A DNA stretch of 6,013 bases from Vulcanimicrobiota bacterium (GCA_003155175.1 PMFP01000100.1:1-6013); one strand, 5' to 3'; positions 1-6,013 are shown, counted from the stretch's first letter. Program-made: numbers and translations. The notes: a model not told the origin generated them from the letters alone.

Positions 1-989
1 CCGTTCGAGCGAACCAGCGCGCAGAGTGCGCGGACCGGCTCCGGATCAAAATGCGTTCCGGAGGCTTCCGTGAGGTGCGTGAGGGTCTCTTCGATCGAGA
101 ATGCCGCACGGTACGGACGAGCCGCGATCATCGCGTCGAACGCATCGGCGACCGCGACGATACGCGCGGCGATCGGGATTTCGTTTCGCGAGATCCGGTC
201 GGGATAACCCGAGCCGTCCACCCATTCGTGATGGGCGCGCGCGATGGCGGCGTGCTTGTAGAGTCCGGGAATCGTGGCCAGAATTTCGTAACTCTTGGCG
301 GGGTGCTCCCGCATGGTTTCCCACTCCGCCGACGTCAGGTCTCCGGGTTTGTCGAGCAGTTCGAGCGGAATGGCGATCTTGCCGACGTCGTGGAGCAGGC
401 CCGCTTCGCCGACGAACGTCACGAAGCTGGACGGGTAGCCCATCGCGCGTGCGATGCGCTCGCTGATTCGGGCGACGCCGAAGCCGTGCACGTAGAGGTC
501 GGGATCGAAGGCCTTCATCGTCGAGGCCAGGAGTTCGACGACGTCGCGGCGCTCGACCGGTTCTTGGACGCGCCGTGTGGCGTCTTGCGCGAGCGCGGCG
601 CGCCGTTCGGAAAACCAGGTGGTCGCGTCGGTGGCCAGTAGCGTGAAGAACTCCGTCGCACTGGAATCGAGAACGCGGTGCGCGTGCATCTCGGCCAGCA
701 TGGCGGCGCACGCGGAGGCAAGCGTGCGGCCATAGCCGTCGGGCAGCACGCGTTCGTCTGCCAGGCTTTCGACGTACGCGCGTAAGGCCGCGCCTTCGCC
801 GGTACGAATCGAGGTGATGACGTCGTCGACGAAACGTGCGACGACCATGCGATCGCGGATGGTCAGCTCGGAATCGTGGCGCTCGGCGCCTTCGGCGATC
901 CGCTCCATGACGAAACGGCGATTGCTGTCTAACGTTTGACTCAAGAGCTCGCGAAGATCGGGGCGGAGGCTCAAGGTGTTGAACGACAT
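1..989 (-). CDS. HD-GYP domain protein, predicted cyclic-di-GMP phosphodiesterase (3' end cut by window edge)
   Basis: 329 complete codons are visible and the frame is still open at base 1. Residues about 150-329 form an HD-GYP domain. The first metal-site His is H168 (YVHGFG), HDVGK is at 200-204 and HHEWVDGSGYP at 253-263, followed by ARIVAVADAFDAM and a GTHFDP segment. The signature residues are all present, so hydrolysis of cyclic-di-GMP to pGpG or GMP in the cytoplasm is predicted from family knowledge. Residues 1-150 are helical and charged. The stretch around 50-105 faintly resembles RsbR/RsbU-type N-terminal sensor helices, but I cannot confirm that. There is no membrane segment, so the protein is probably soluble. 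The ATG at 989 is chosen, although its Shine-Dalgarno is weak. The frame stays open to 1067, and a GTG at 1052 would place the start 21 bases after the upstream small gene, so the start is uncertain. It is probably co-transcribed with that gene. Confidence 0.93.
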   Translation of the reverse strand, partial: MSFNTLSLRPDLRELLSQTLDSNRRFVMERIAEGAERHDSELTIRDRMVVARFVDDVITSIRTGEGAALRAYVESLADERVLPDGYGRTLASACAAMLAEMHAHRVLDSSATEFFTLLATDATTWFSERRAALAQDATRRVQEPVERRDVVELLASTMKAFDPDLYVHGFGVARISERIARAMGYPSSFVTFVGEAGLLHDVGKIAIPLELLDKPGDLTSAEWETMREHPAKSYEILATIPGLYKHAAIARAHHEWVDGSGYPDRISRNEIPIAARIVAVADAFDAMIAARPYRAAFSIEETLTHLTEASGTHFDPEPVRALCALVRSN

Positions 990-1073
990 TACGTGGTCGC
1001 CGCCCGGAGTTTCAAGACGTTCAAAGAGCCTAAGCGCATCAGCGAACCGCACGGAACTTGCAAAATTTCACGG

Positions 1074-1319
1074 TCAGCCTTTCTTGACGTAGCCGCCGGC
1101 GCTATCGGCCGCTTTGATGTAGCCGCCGGCGCTATCCGCCGACTTGACGTAGCCGCCGGCGCTATCGGCCGACTTGACGTAGCCGCCGGCGCTATCGGCC
1201 GACTTGACATAGCCGCCGGCGCTATCGGCCGGGTTGACTACATGCGACACAGGAAGTCCCGGGGCTATTCCGCCGCCGTGGATCAACGACACGAAAAGGG
1301 CGATAATGTGTAAAAGCAC
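1074..1319 (-). CDS. Small repeat protein, five ADSAGGYVKS-type decapeptides behind a hydrophobic N-terminus
   Basis: An 81-residue reading frame of no family I recognise. Residues 1-13 (MLLHIIALFVSLI) are hydrophobic and could be a signal or anchor segment, although the usual Lys/Arg at the start is missing. A Gly/Pro-rich linker follows, then from about residue 31 five tandem units: ADSAGGYVKS three times, ADSAGGYIKA, and ADSAGGYVKKG at the C-terminus. GLPVSHVVNP just before may be a decayed unit. Differences between units favour this frame: three changes are silent (TAT/TAC, GCC/GCG, AAG/AAA) and one is conservative (V/I). The plus-strand frame instead gains L-to-F and G-to-R changes. The GTG start at 1319 has a GAGGT Shine-Dalgarno six bases upstream. 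There are no cysteines. Each unit carries one Asp and one Lys and ends near Lys, so proteolysis could release similar peptides. Secretion and a signalling role are inference. The alternative is a non-coding tandem repeat that happens to be open. Confidence 0.6.
   Translation of the reverse strand: MLLHIIALFVSLIHGGGIAPGLPVSHVVNPADSAGGYVKSADSAGGYVKSADSAGGYVKSADSAGGYIKAADSAGGYVKKG
1081..1230. repeat. Five tandem 30-bp repeats
   Basis: Contiguous units at 1081-1110, 1111-1140, 1141-1170, 1171-1200 and 1201-1230. The third and fourth are identical and the others differ at one to five positions. All share the core agccgccggcgctatc. The 30-bp period is an exact multiple of three, which keeps the minus-strand frame open and gives the decapeptide repeat. 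Each unit also contains the 8-bp palindrome cgccggcg inside a looser tagc...gcta inverted repeat, so a tandem protein-binding array or folded RNA is an alternative reading. A degenerate partial sixth unit (gggttgacta) follows at 1231. There are no spacers, so it is not a CRISPR array. Confidence 0.95.
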
Positions 1320-1323
1320 GCGT

Positions 1324-1359
1324 TTACCTCAATCGACGAAAGCCGGGTAGTTGAGGTAA
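1324..1359 (-). promoter_or_regulatory. Inverted repeat covering the ribosome binding site of the small repeat gene
   Basis: The perfect 9-bp inverted repeat ttacctcaa (1324-1332) and ttgaggtaa (1351-1359) has an 18-base centre. In the minus-strand transcript the downstream arm is UUGAGGUAA, which contains the GAGGU Shine-Dalgarno (plus 1326-1330) six bases before the GTG start. A folded stem would hide the ribosome binding site. The loop begins CTACCCGG, which can also pair with the 3' arm of the stem-loop at 1387-1405. I do not recognise a known riboswitch class. A protein operator with the same symmetry is equally compatible. Confidence 0.55.
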
Positions 1360-1363
1360 GTCT

Positions 1364-1377
1364 AGGCGTTTGCGCCT
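1364..1377 (-). promoter_or_regulatory. Small stem-loop in the leader of the repeat gene
   Basis: Plus strand aggcg-tttg-cgcct is a perfect 5-bp stem with a four-base loop, between the other two inverted repeats of this spacer. On the minus strand a TAGACT hexamer overlaps its 3' side (plus 1361-1366) and fits a -10 element loosely, but no good -35 lies at the right distance. Its role is unknown. Confidence 0.35.
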
Positions 1378-1386
1378 CCTACGTCC

Positions 1387-1405
1387 CCTACCCGAAACGG
1401 GTAGG
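1387..1405. promoter_or_regulatory. Perfect 8-bp palindrome/stem-loop just after the LuxR gene
   Basis: cctacccg-aaa-cgggtagg is an 8-bp perfect inverted repeat with a three-base centre, starting seven bases beyond the LuxR stop codon. The heptamer cgggtag also occurs at 1344-1350, making three copies in either orientation within 61 bases. No T-run follows on the minus strand, so a classical intrinsic terminator is unlikely. The TACCCG/CGGGTA symmetry resembles the palindromic sites used by GerE-type (LuxR/NarL) regulators, so an operator for the neighbouring regulator is a reasonable inference. An alternative is a leader stem that swaps partners with the loop at 1343-1350. Confidence 0.5.
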
Positions 1406-1412
1406 TTCCGGA

Positions 1413-4037
1413 TCAGTCTGAGGCTACGATACCCTGTTCACGGGCGATTTTAACGACATCGTGGCGCGTTCGGCACCCGAGTTTGCGATTAATCGCCTTA
1501 AGATGGAATTTGACCGTGTTTTCGGACATCTCCAACGAGTCCGCGAGCCCCCTTGTGGTCGTGATCTCGGTCATGGCCAGTACGACCCGGAGCTCGGTCT
1601 TGGTCAGAGCACCGAAACTCGATATCGTCGTAGGGCGCGTGAGCGGCAGCGCGTTTATAAGCCGGCTGAGGCCCTCGAACCCAGCCTCGCTTAATGCCGC
1701 GAGGGAAGCCGCGAGGTCGTCCCACAGCGAGTTCGTCTGCGAACAGATGTAGAGCGCGCGGAGCGCGCGTCCCAGGGCCAGGAAGCGAGGCCCAACTTGG
1801 GGTGCCAAACGTTCGAGACGGCGCAAGTGCCGGTCCGCGGAACTCTCGCGCCCGAGAAGGATGCCGGCTAAGGTCAGCATTGCGTGCGTTCGCGCTTCGC
1901 GCTTCGCCGAAGGGGCGTCGACTGGTTCGTTCAGCGACTGCTGTGCGGCTCGGAAGGCGCCCTCGGCCTCGGACCTTCTCGCGGCGGCTGCCGCGTACAT
2001 GGCGATCTCGGCATATCGCAAGGCCCGGCGTTGGCTGCCGGCCTGCGATGTGGCGCTGCCGTCCAGGATTGCAAAGGCTTGTGCGAAGCCGCCGGACATC
2101 GCGGCGCGTAGCGCTAGCGCCGGCGCGATCGCTTGTGAAGTGTAAGGGAAAAACATGCCGTCGTATCGCTCGAGAAGCGCGTCGAGCCGCTCGATGGCCG
2201 TTACGTTCCACCGGTCAACTTCGAGATCGTACTGCCCTGCAAGGCCTTGGAACGTAAGGCCGACATTCCCCGCGAGGGCGGCGCTTCGTTCGACTTGGCG
2301 GGCCCACCAGACGGCATCCGAAACGTGGTCCCGATCGAAATCGATCTGGTAAAGCATGGACTGCGCGCGACCCGTTATCGCGTGAAGGTTTTGTCCCTGC
2401 GCCATCTCTAGCGCTCGCCGGAACGCACGTTCGGCAAGCGCGGTCTCGCCCGACTGGAAGGCGACGAAACCCGCCTGATGTTGAAGGAGCGCGCGCGTGT
2501 ACAGATCGTCTACGCGAACACTCGATCCCACCGCGCGGGCCATCGTTGCGCGGGCGGCCGCCAGGTTTCCACAAATTAATTGCGCTGATGCCAGTGCGCT
2601 TTGCGTTAGCGTTGCAAGGCGCGGATCCGACGGCGGATTTTCAGCATAGGCGCCGAGTACCGTGAGGACGCGCCGCGGGTCGCGCTGCAAGAGATCGGAA
2701 GCGTAGCGCCAAGCCAATTGCGCGCGCTCGGACGGATCGCGTACGAGTTCCAGCGCAAGCTCGAACCACGTGTCGCTGCGATCGAACTCGGCTCGGGCAG
2801 CCGCGCAGCATGCTCGCAGGCCCAGCAACGTGCCGTCGGCGTGGGTGTCGAGCGTCTCCAGAGCATTCCAAACGACGTCGATGCGACCCCGGTCAATGAG
2901 CCCGCCGCCGTGCTCGCAGAGGATCCGGCGTACGTTCGCAGCGTCCTCAATTTTCCGATATGCGGAGATTGCCGATTCGAAATCGGCTGATGTTTCATAT
3001 GCTTGAGCGGCGCTCACCCAGGCATTTCGATATCGTTCGTCGTCGCGTTCGAGTCGTGCGAGCAAGAAATCCCGAAACAGATCGTGGTACCGGTACTGGT
3101 TCTGCGTCGCCGGCTGTAAGAAGGCGACGCGGGCGCGCAGTGCGTCGATGCGCCCGAGCGCGTTGGGGATTCCGGCGGCGCGCAAGAGCTCGTGGTCGAG
3201 CGATCCGAAGACGCAGGTCTCCATCATGAAGTCCACGTCCACCGACGGCAATCCCGCGAGCACTTGCTCGGCCAGGAAGCCGTACATCATTTCGCGCGTG
3301 GCCATCTCGACCGACTCGCCCGAGCCGCGGGCGGCAGTCATCAGCGCGAAGGTCGCGGCCGCGGGCCATCCGTTGGTCAGCGTGATGATGCTCTGCAGAT
3401 CGGCGGATCGCGCCTCGAGCGCTTCGGCGAGCGAGCCGAGCTCGTCGAAGGTAAAGGCCAGCTGCGGCGCCTCGACCGGCATGCCGGCGATGCCGTACGT
3501 CACCCACGAACTGACGGGCAGCTCGCACGCGGTCCGCGCGGAGATCAGCCAGCGGCACGCCTCCTTGGTGCCCGAAACCAACTGCACGAGCAAGGCGGAG
3601 CAGCGCGCGTCGGCAACCCAGGCGTGGTGAAGGTCTTCGACGACCACGAGCCCCTCGAACGCGCGTAAGTGGGCGCCGAGCCAATAGCTGAGGCTGGCGA
3701 CCGGGTCGGGCGCTTTCCGGGCTTCGGCGCACGCGCCTTCAATGGAGGAGAGGATCGCCGGCGCGCTCTCGCCCACGGTTGCGGCCAGGATCGCCGCGAA
3801 GGCGTAGAGATCGGCTCCCGACGAGGTCACCGAGGAACGGAGAATCGTCCCCTGGAGGCCGGCCACCGTATGGGCGATCGCGACCGATTTCCCCGAGCCG
3901 GGGCCACCGAACACCAGCCCCACCCGCGACGACAGGGCCGCGTTGATCAAGCCGTTCACCCGCGGGCGGGCGATCGTCTCAAAGCGTGTTGGAGCCTGCG
4001 CCGGCGCTCCTACGGAGCGTAGGTGACGAGGTTGCAT
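1413..4037 (-). CDS. MalT/LAL-type LuxR-family transcriptional regulator with N-terminal ATPase
   Basis: 874 residues, the usual size for large ATP-binding LuxR regulators. Walker A is GGPGSGKS at 44-51 and a Walker B-like LVVVEDLHH lies at 130-138, with Glu-Asp where MalT has Asp-Asp. The GWPAAATFAL segment (223-232) and YRYHDLFRDFLLARL (315-329) are the typical conserved blocks of the MalT ATPase and winged-helix region. Residues about 340-800 are Ala/Leu/Arg-rich helices consistent with a MalT-like superhelical, TPR-like sensor domain. Residues 809-868 form a GerE helix-turn-helix, with LTKTE and SENTVKFHLKAINRKLGCRTR. By family analogy it is an ATP-dependent, inducer-controlled activator in the cytoplasm, but its ligand is not deducible. 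The ATG start is supported by GAGG five bases upstream. It is followed closely by the small repeat gene and the HD-GYP gene on the same strand, which are candidate targets. No frameshift is seen. Confidence 0.95.
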   Translation of the reverse strand: MQPRHLRSVGAPAQAPTRFETIARPRVNGLINAALSSRVGLVFGGPGSGKSVAIAHTVAGLQGTILRSSVTSSGADLYAFAAILAATVGESAPAILSSIEGACAEARKAPDPVASLSYWLGAHLRAFEGLVVVEDLHHAWVADARCSALLVQLVSGTKEACRWLISARTACELPVSSWVTYGIAGMPVEAPQLAFTFDELGSLAEALEARSADLQSIITLTNGWPAAATFALMTAARGSGESVEMATREMMYGFLAEQVLAGLPSVDVDFMMETCVFGSLDHELLRAAGIPNALGRIDALRARVAFLQPATQNQYRYHDLFRDFLLARLERDDERYRNAWVSAAQAYETSADFESAISAYRKIEDAANVRRILCEHGGGLIDRGRIDVVWNALETLDTHADGTLLGLRACCAAARAEFDRSDTWFELALELVRDPSERAQLAWRYASDLLQRDPRRVLTVLGAYAENPPSDPRLATLTQSALASAQLICGNLAAARATMARAVGSSVRVDDLYTRALLQHQAGFVAFQSGETALAERAFRRALEMAQGQNLHAITGRAQSMLYQIDFDRDHVSDAVWWARQVERSAALAGNVGLTFQGLAGQYDLEVDRWNVTAIERLDALLERYDGMFFPYTSQAIAPALALRAAMSGGFAQAFAILDGSATSQAGSQRRALRYAEIAMYAAAAARRSEAEGAFRAAQQSLNEPVDAPSAKREARTHAMLTLAGILLGRESSADRHLRRLERLAPQVGPRFLALGRALRALYICSQTNSLWDDLAASLAALSEAGFEGLSRLINALPLTRPTTISSFGALTKTELRVVLAMTEITTTRGLADSLEMSENTVKFHLKAINRKLGCRTRHDVVKIAREQGIVASD

Positions 4038-4042
4038 GCTTG

Positions 4043-4046
4043 CCTC
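4043..4046 (-). promoter_or_regulatory. Ribosome binding site of the LuxR-family gene
   Basis: Minus-strand GAGG five bases before the ATG. Just upstream, AGGAGG (plus 4071-4076 region) and CCTCCT (plus 4047-4052 region) could pair across about 17 bases, next to the Shine-Dalgarno. This may affect initiation, but the evidence is weak. Confidence 0.6.
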
Positions 4047-4188
4047 AGGAGGTGACGTCCGTACCTATTCCTCCTAGGGCTCGCCGTTCTTGCTTTTTTG
4101 GAGGGTTCGGCGCCCGCGAGGCGTGATGGGTCGACTCGGCGGGGAAGCAGTTGCCAGCACCGGGAAACCTTCATCGCGGAGAGGCCCG

Positions 4189-4201
4189 CTAAGGCCCTTA
4201 G
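4189..4201. promoter_or_regulatory. 13-base palindrome upstream of the LuxR gene
   Basis: ctaagg-c-ccttag is a perfect inverted repeat with a one-base centre, about 150 bases upstream of the LuxR start. The centre is too short for an RNA hairpin, so if it is functional it would be a protein-binding site. A chance occurrence is quite possible. Confidence 0.25.
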
Positions 4202-4595
4202 AGTCGGGCATCATCGAAAGCCGCAAATACCATCGCGTCCTGCTCCAGGCACCGGCATGCGTCGCGTCTCCGCCACGCTAGGTTGGATCCTACCGCCCGA
4301 AGGCGACTCGATCACTTCGATCTTTAGAAAACCGCGCAAACAGCGAACGTGTTTCGTTGCTTCCTAGTAGATCTGACACCCGCATACAATGGTGTTCGGC
4401 GCGCCCTAATGAGACATCGGTGACGTTGCCTTCGACGCCCCGTTCGCAGTCAAAACTTCGTTGGAGAACCTGGCCTTAGGCGTGACGGTGAGCCAGTGGA
4501 AATTAGTTGCTGGTCCGAATGCCTCTTGGCGTGAATATCGCGTGAGAAGTAGACAAGATATTTTCCCTTGGTTCAGTCTTGTTCGCTCGAGGAAT

Positions 4596-4624
4596 TTGAC
4601 GCCCCACCCTTTCCTTGGCAAAAT
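4596..4624 (+). promoter_or_regulatory. Possible plus-strand sigma-70-like promoter
   Basis: TTGACG (4596-4601) and CAAAAT (4619-4624) are separated by 17 bases. They match 5/6 and 4/6 of the consensus. The only thing just downstream is a 13-codon frame (4651-4692, MNRPCRPNLTTHR) with GAGG eight bases before its ATG. Transcription from here would run antisense into the 3' end of the YIP1-like gene. This is a weak call in a low-GC stretch. Confidence 0.2.
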
Positions 4625-4697
4625 CGCTTTAGTAACGTGAGGCTGTACTTATGAATAGACCATGCAGGCCTAATCTGACGACACATCGCTGAGGCGC

Positions 4698-5444
4698 CTA
4701 CACATACGACAGGCAAACCTGTAAAATTACTCCTAGGCCTAGAAACACGATCGCCGCGAGCCACGCCTGACTTTTTGAGAGTCCGAGAAATACGTAGACC
4801 AGGGCGCCCGCGAGGCCAGCGCTCCAAATCGAGAAGGGCGTCACAGCGACTAGCGCCTGACCAATCCAGCCGCCCGACATCGGCAGCAGCATTCCGAGGC
4901 CTGGCATGGAACGATCAATCGCGTCGTAGCTCGTGAAGTTTTCTGCTCCTATCGATAGCGTTACCGCACCGGCAACGAGTGAGGACACCCCAGTCGAGAT
5001 GACGGCGATATGCAAGAACCCTGAAAACACCGTTCGAAACGGGGCCTTCTTCCCCAGCAGCATCGCGAGCAACCACGTGGCTAACGCCGACACCAGAGCC
5101 GCAGAAAGGCCGACCGCGAGCGCAATTGCCCCAACCCCAAAATCATGCCAAAGTGGAGGATTGTGCGCGCCAGCAAGCAGCGCGTCGCGGCCCGCCTGCG
5201 TAAATTCCGAGTAGTCATTTGTCGTCGTAAATTGCGACTTCAATGTAGCAGCGTCAGCGGAATGTTGCGCCGGCGATCCGAGGAGCGCGCCCCCGATTGT
5301 AAGTAAAGTGAGAACCAAGAAGGCGACGCCCCACCTCGGCGCACTGCGAATGCCTTCAAACGCTGCCACCGGATCCAACAGCAGATCAATAAGAGTGCGC
5401 GTTTGCGTATGAGGCTTCAATGCCTCATCTGTCGTTGTCGTCAT
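4698..5444 (-). CDS. YIP1-family integral membrane protein
   Basis: 248 residues. The soluble N-terminus ends in LLLDPVAAFEGIRSAPRWG (21-39), the typical entry of bacterial Yip1-domain proteins, where a 'DPxxxFxxI...PRW' stretch leads into the first helix. Five hydrophobic segments follow at about 39-56, 104-130, 137-166, 196-221 and 226-247. A 45-residue polar loop (about 57-103) between the first two probably faces outside. The biochemical role of bacterial Yip1 proteins is not established. The gene starts 42 bases after the SpaB_C-type gene, so the two are probably one operon and this protein could serve export, immunity or membrane anchoring for that pathway; that is inference from position. 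The ATG at 5444 has only a weak GAGAG ribosome binding site. A 7-bp inverted repeat lies just inside the coding start. Confidence 0.8.
   Translation of the reverse strand: MTTTTDEALKPHTQTRTLIDLLLDPVAAFEGIRSAPRWGVAFLVLTLLTIGGALLGSPAQHSADAATLKSQFTTTNDYSEFTQAGRDALLAGAHNPPLWHDFGVGAIALAVGLSAALVSALATWLLAMLLGKKAPFRTVFSGFLHIAVISTGVSSLVAGAVTLSIGAENFTSYDAIDRSMPGLGMLLPMSGGWIGQALVAVTPFSIWSAGLAGALVYVFLGLSKSQAWLAAIVFLGLGVILQVCLSYV
5409..5428 (-). other. Stem-loop near the 5' end of the YIP1-like coding region
   Basis: atgaggc-ttcaat-gcctcat is a perfect 7-bp inverted repeat with a six-base loop, beginning 16 bases after the first base of the start codon in the transcript. It could lower translation initiation or be incidental. 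Confidence 0.3.
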
Positions 5445-5486
5445 TTTCTCTCAACAATCAAAAAAAATGTTCTCTGATACACTCAA

Positions 5487-6013
5487 TCATTCAGCGAGAT
5501 GAACGCGACGCTCGATCCCGTTGTAAGCGTGCCATAGAATGTCCAATAACTGACGTTCGTCGCTCCCGAGAACCCCCATGCGATTGCAGTGCATGTGCAG
5601 AAGACTTGCAACCAACTCTTCGCGGCTAACCGTCAGCATTCCATTTCTGGCCAGCGAGGCCACGCGCAAGATCGGATCACTTGGCACCGTTGTTCCACCA
5701 ATTATGCGTTCCTGACAAAAACGAATAATCGCTCGTTCATCACTGGTCATTTTCCTCCGTGGTCTTTGCTGAAACGAAAGCCAACCTTCGTGTCGGTCCG
5801 CGTAGAAGGCCGTGAAGTAAGGAAGGATCCCTTCCATTGTTCGCAGCAAGCGTTCTCTCGGTGTCTCGAACCGAATCGTCAAGGCCGAAAGACAAACATT
5901 GCTGTCGTGATCAAATACGTTCTCAATTTCCGCAAACGTAGCACCTCCACCGTACCTTTCAATCTCACGATGGTAGGTATCGAAAGCGTAACTCTCAATA
6001 TCTCCGTCGCGGA
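5487..6013 (-). CDS. Lantibiotic dehydratase C-terminal (SpaB_C / thiopeptide-type bacteriocin biosynthesis) domain, 5' end outside window
   Basis: 174 codons are visible and the frame is open through base 6013, so the TTG at 5882 is internal and not the start. The diagnostic blocks of SpaB_C are present in order: DTYHREIERYGGG (plus 5943-5981), AEIENVFDHDS (5904-5936), and near the C-terminus SLLHMHCNRMG (HMHCNR at 5580-5597). In class I lanthipeptide enzymes this domain eliminates glutamate from glutamylated Ser/Thr to give dehydroamino acids. The conserved Arg of the RYGG motif and the His of the HMxxNR motif correspond, from memory and without an alignment, to residues needed for elimination in NisB. 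The visible part cannot show whether this is a full-length LanB of about 1000 residues, a split thiopeptide-type enzyme or a stand-alone domain. Its codon use is clearly less GC-rich than the LuxR and HD-GYP genes, consistent with transfer. The YIP1-like gene follows after 42 bases. Confidence 0.88.
   Translation of the reverse strand, partial: RDGDIESYAFDTYHREIERYGGGATFAEIENVFDHDSNVCLSALTIRFETPRERLLRTMEGILPYFTAFYADRHEGWLSFQQRPRRKMTSDERAIIRFCQERIIGGTTVPSDPILRVASLARNGMLTVSREELVASLLHMHCNRMGVLGSDERQLLDILWHAYNGIERRVHLAE

Larger units (their letters stand above)
4038..4697. other. 660-base intergenic stretch with no convincing gene
   Basis: It lies between the YIP1-like gene and the LuxR-type gene. 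Frames here are short, lack ribosome binding sites and have unremarkable composition. G+C drops from about 63-65% (hand counts of 4081-4140 and 4261-4320) to about 45-47% (4321-4380 and 4501-4560), so the edge of an acquired or different-origin segment may lie near 4310. The stretch should hold the LuxR promoter and the 3' end of the YIP1 transcript. I found no strong sigma-70 pair on the minus strand and no stem-loop followed by a T-run. Confidence 0.6.

Noticed and set aside
51..641. Long plus-strand frame opposite the HD-GYP gene
   Set aside because: It is a shadow frame of a GC-rich gene. The minus frame carries all HD-GYP motifs.
1081..1230. CRISPR array
   Set aside because: The 30-bp units are directly adjacent with no unique spacers, and no cas genes are seen.
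936..1313. Plus-strand 125-residue frame across the tandem repeats
   Set aside because: It overlaps the 5' end of the HD-GYP gene. Repeat-unit differences are non-conservative in this frame (L to F, G to R), and I saw no ribosome binding site.
1387..1405. Intrinsic terminator of the LuxR gene
   Set aside because: The stem is perfect, but no T-run follows on the minus strand. An operator or leader stem is at least as likely.
1320..1412. Cyclic-di-GMP (GEMM) riboswitch, considered because an HD-GYP gene follows
   Set aside because: The conserved GEMM core elements are not there in order. Only a short GCAAA-like stretch resembles it.
4406..4621. 71-residue minus-strand frame in the intergenic region
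   Set aside because: It uses a TTG start without a ribosome binding site and has an unremarkable composition with no recognisable motif.
4573..4686. 37-residue minus-strand frame just after the YIP1-like gene, ending GKGGASNSSSEQD, as a RiPP precursor
   Set aside because: It starts near the YIP1 stop and has a GG and Ser-rich tail, but there is no Shine-Dalgarno, no Cys after the Ser residues and no leader motif I recognise. It is probably chance.

Overview
The window reads as bacterial chromosomal DNA. All four well-supported genes plus one probable small gene lie on the minus strand, so the biological order runs from high to low coordinates. The left two thirds is GC-rich (40 of 60 bases G+C in a hand count of 2701-2760). 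The right part is poorer (25 of 60 in 5701-5760). A MalT-type LuxR regulator beside an HD-GYP protein fits a GC-rich soil-type lineage such as Eremiobacterota or Acidobacteriota. That is a guess from style, not something the sequence proves.

Right end (6013-4698): the 3' end of a gene for a lantibiotic dehydratase C-terminal (SpaB_C, thiopeptide-type bacteriocin biosynthesis) domain, open at the window edge. It is followed 42 bases later by a five-helix YIP1-family membrane protein. Together they look like the tail of a RiPP (ribosomal peptide natural product) operon. No convincing precursor peptide, cyclase or transporter is visible here.

Middle (4697-4038): about 660 bases with no convincing gene. 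It contains the change from lower to higher GC, a short palindrome and weak promoter-like signals.

Left part (4037-1): an 874-residue MalT/LAL-type LuxR regulator with an N-terminal ATPase, a long helical repeat region and a C-terminal GerE helix-turn-helix. Next comes a 97-base spacer with three stem-loops, then a probable 81-residue small protein. That protein has a hydrophobic N-terminus and five near-perfect copies of a ten-residue repeat (ADSAGGYVKS). Last is an HD-GYP protein, a predicted cyclic-di-GMP phosphodiesterase, cut by the left edge.

The most unusual item is the small repeat protein and its leader. Its Shine-Dalgarno sits in one arm of a perfect 9-bp inverted repeat, so its translation may be gated by RNA structure or its promoter by a protein binding the palindromes. 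The arrangement regulator / small possibly exported repeat peptide / c-di-GMP hydrolase suggests a signalling module. This is inference from gene order and sequence features only.
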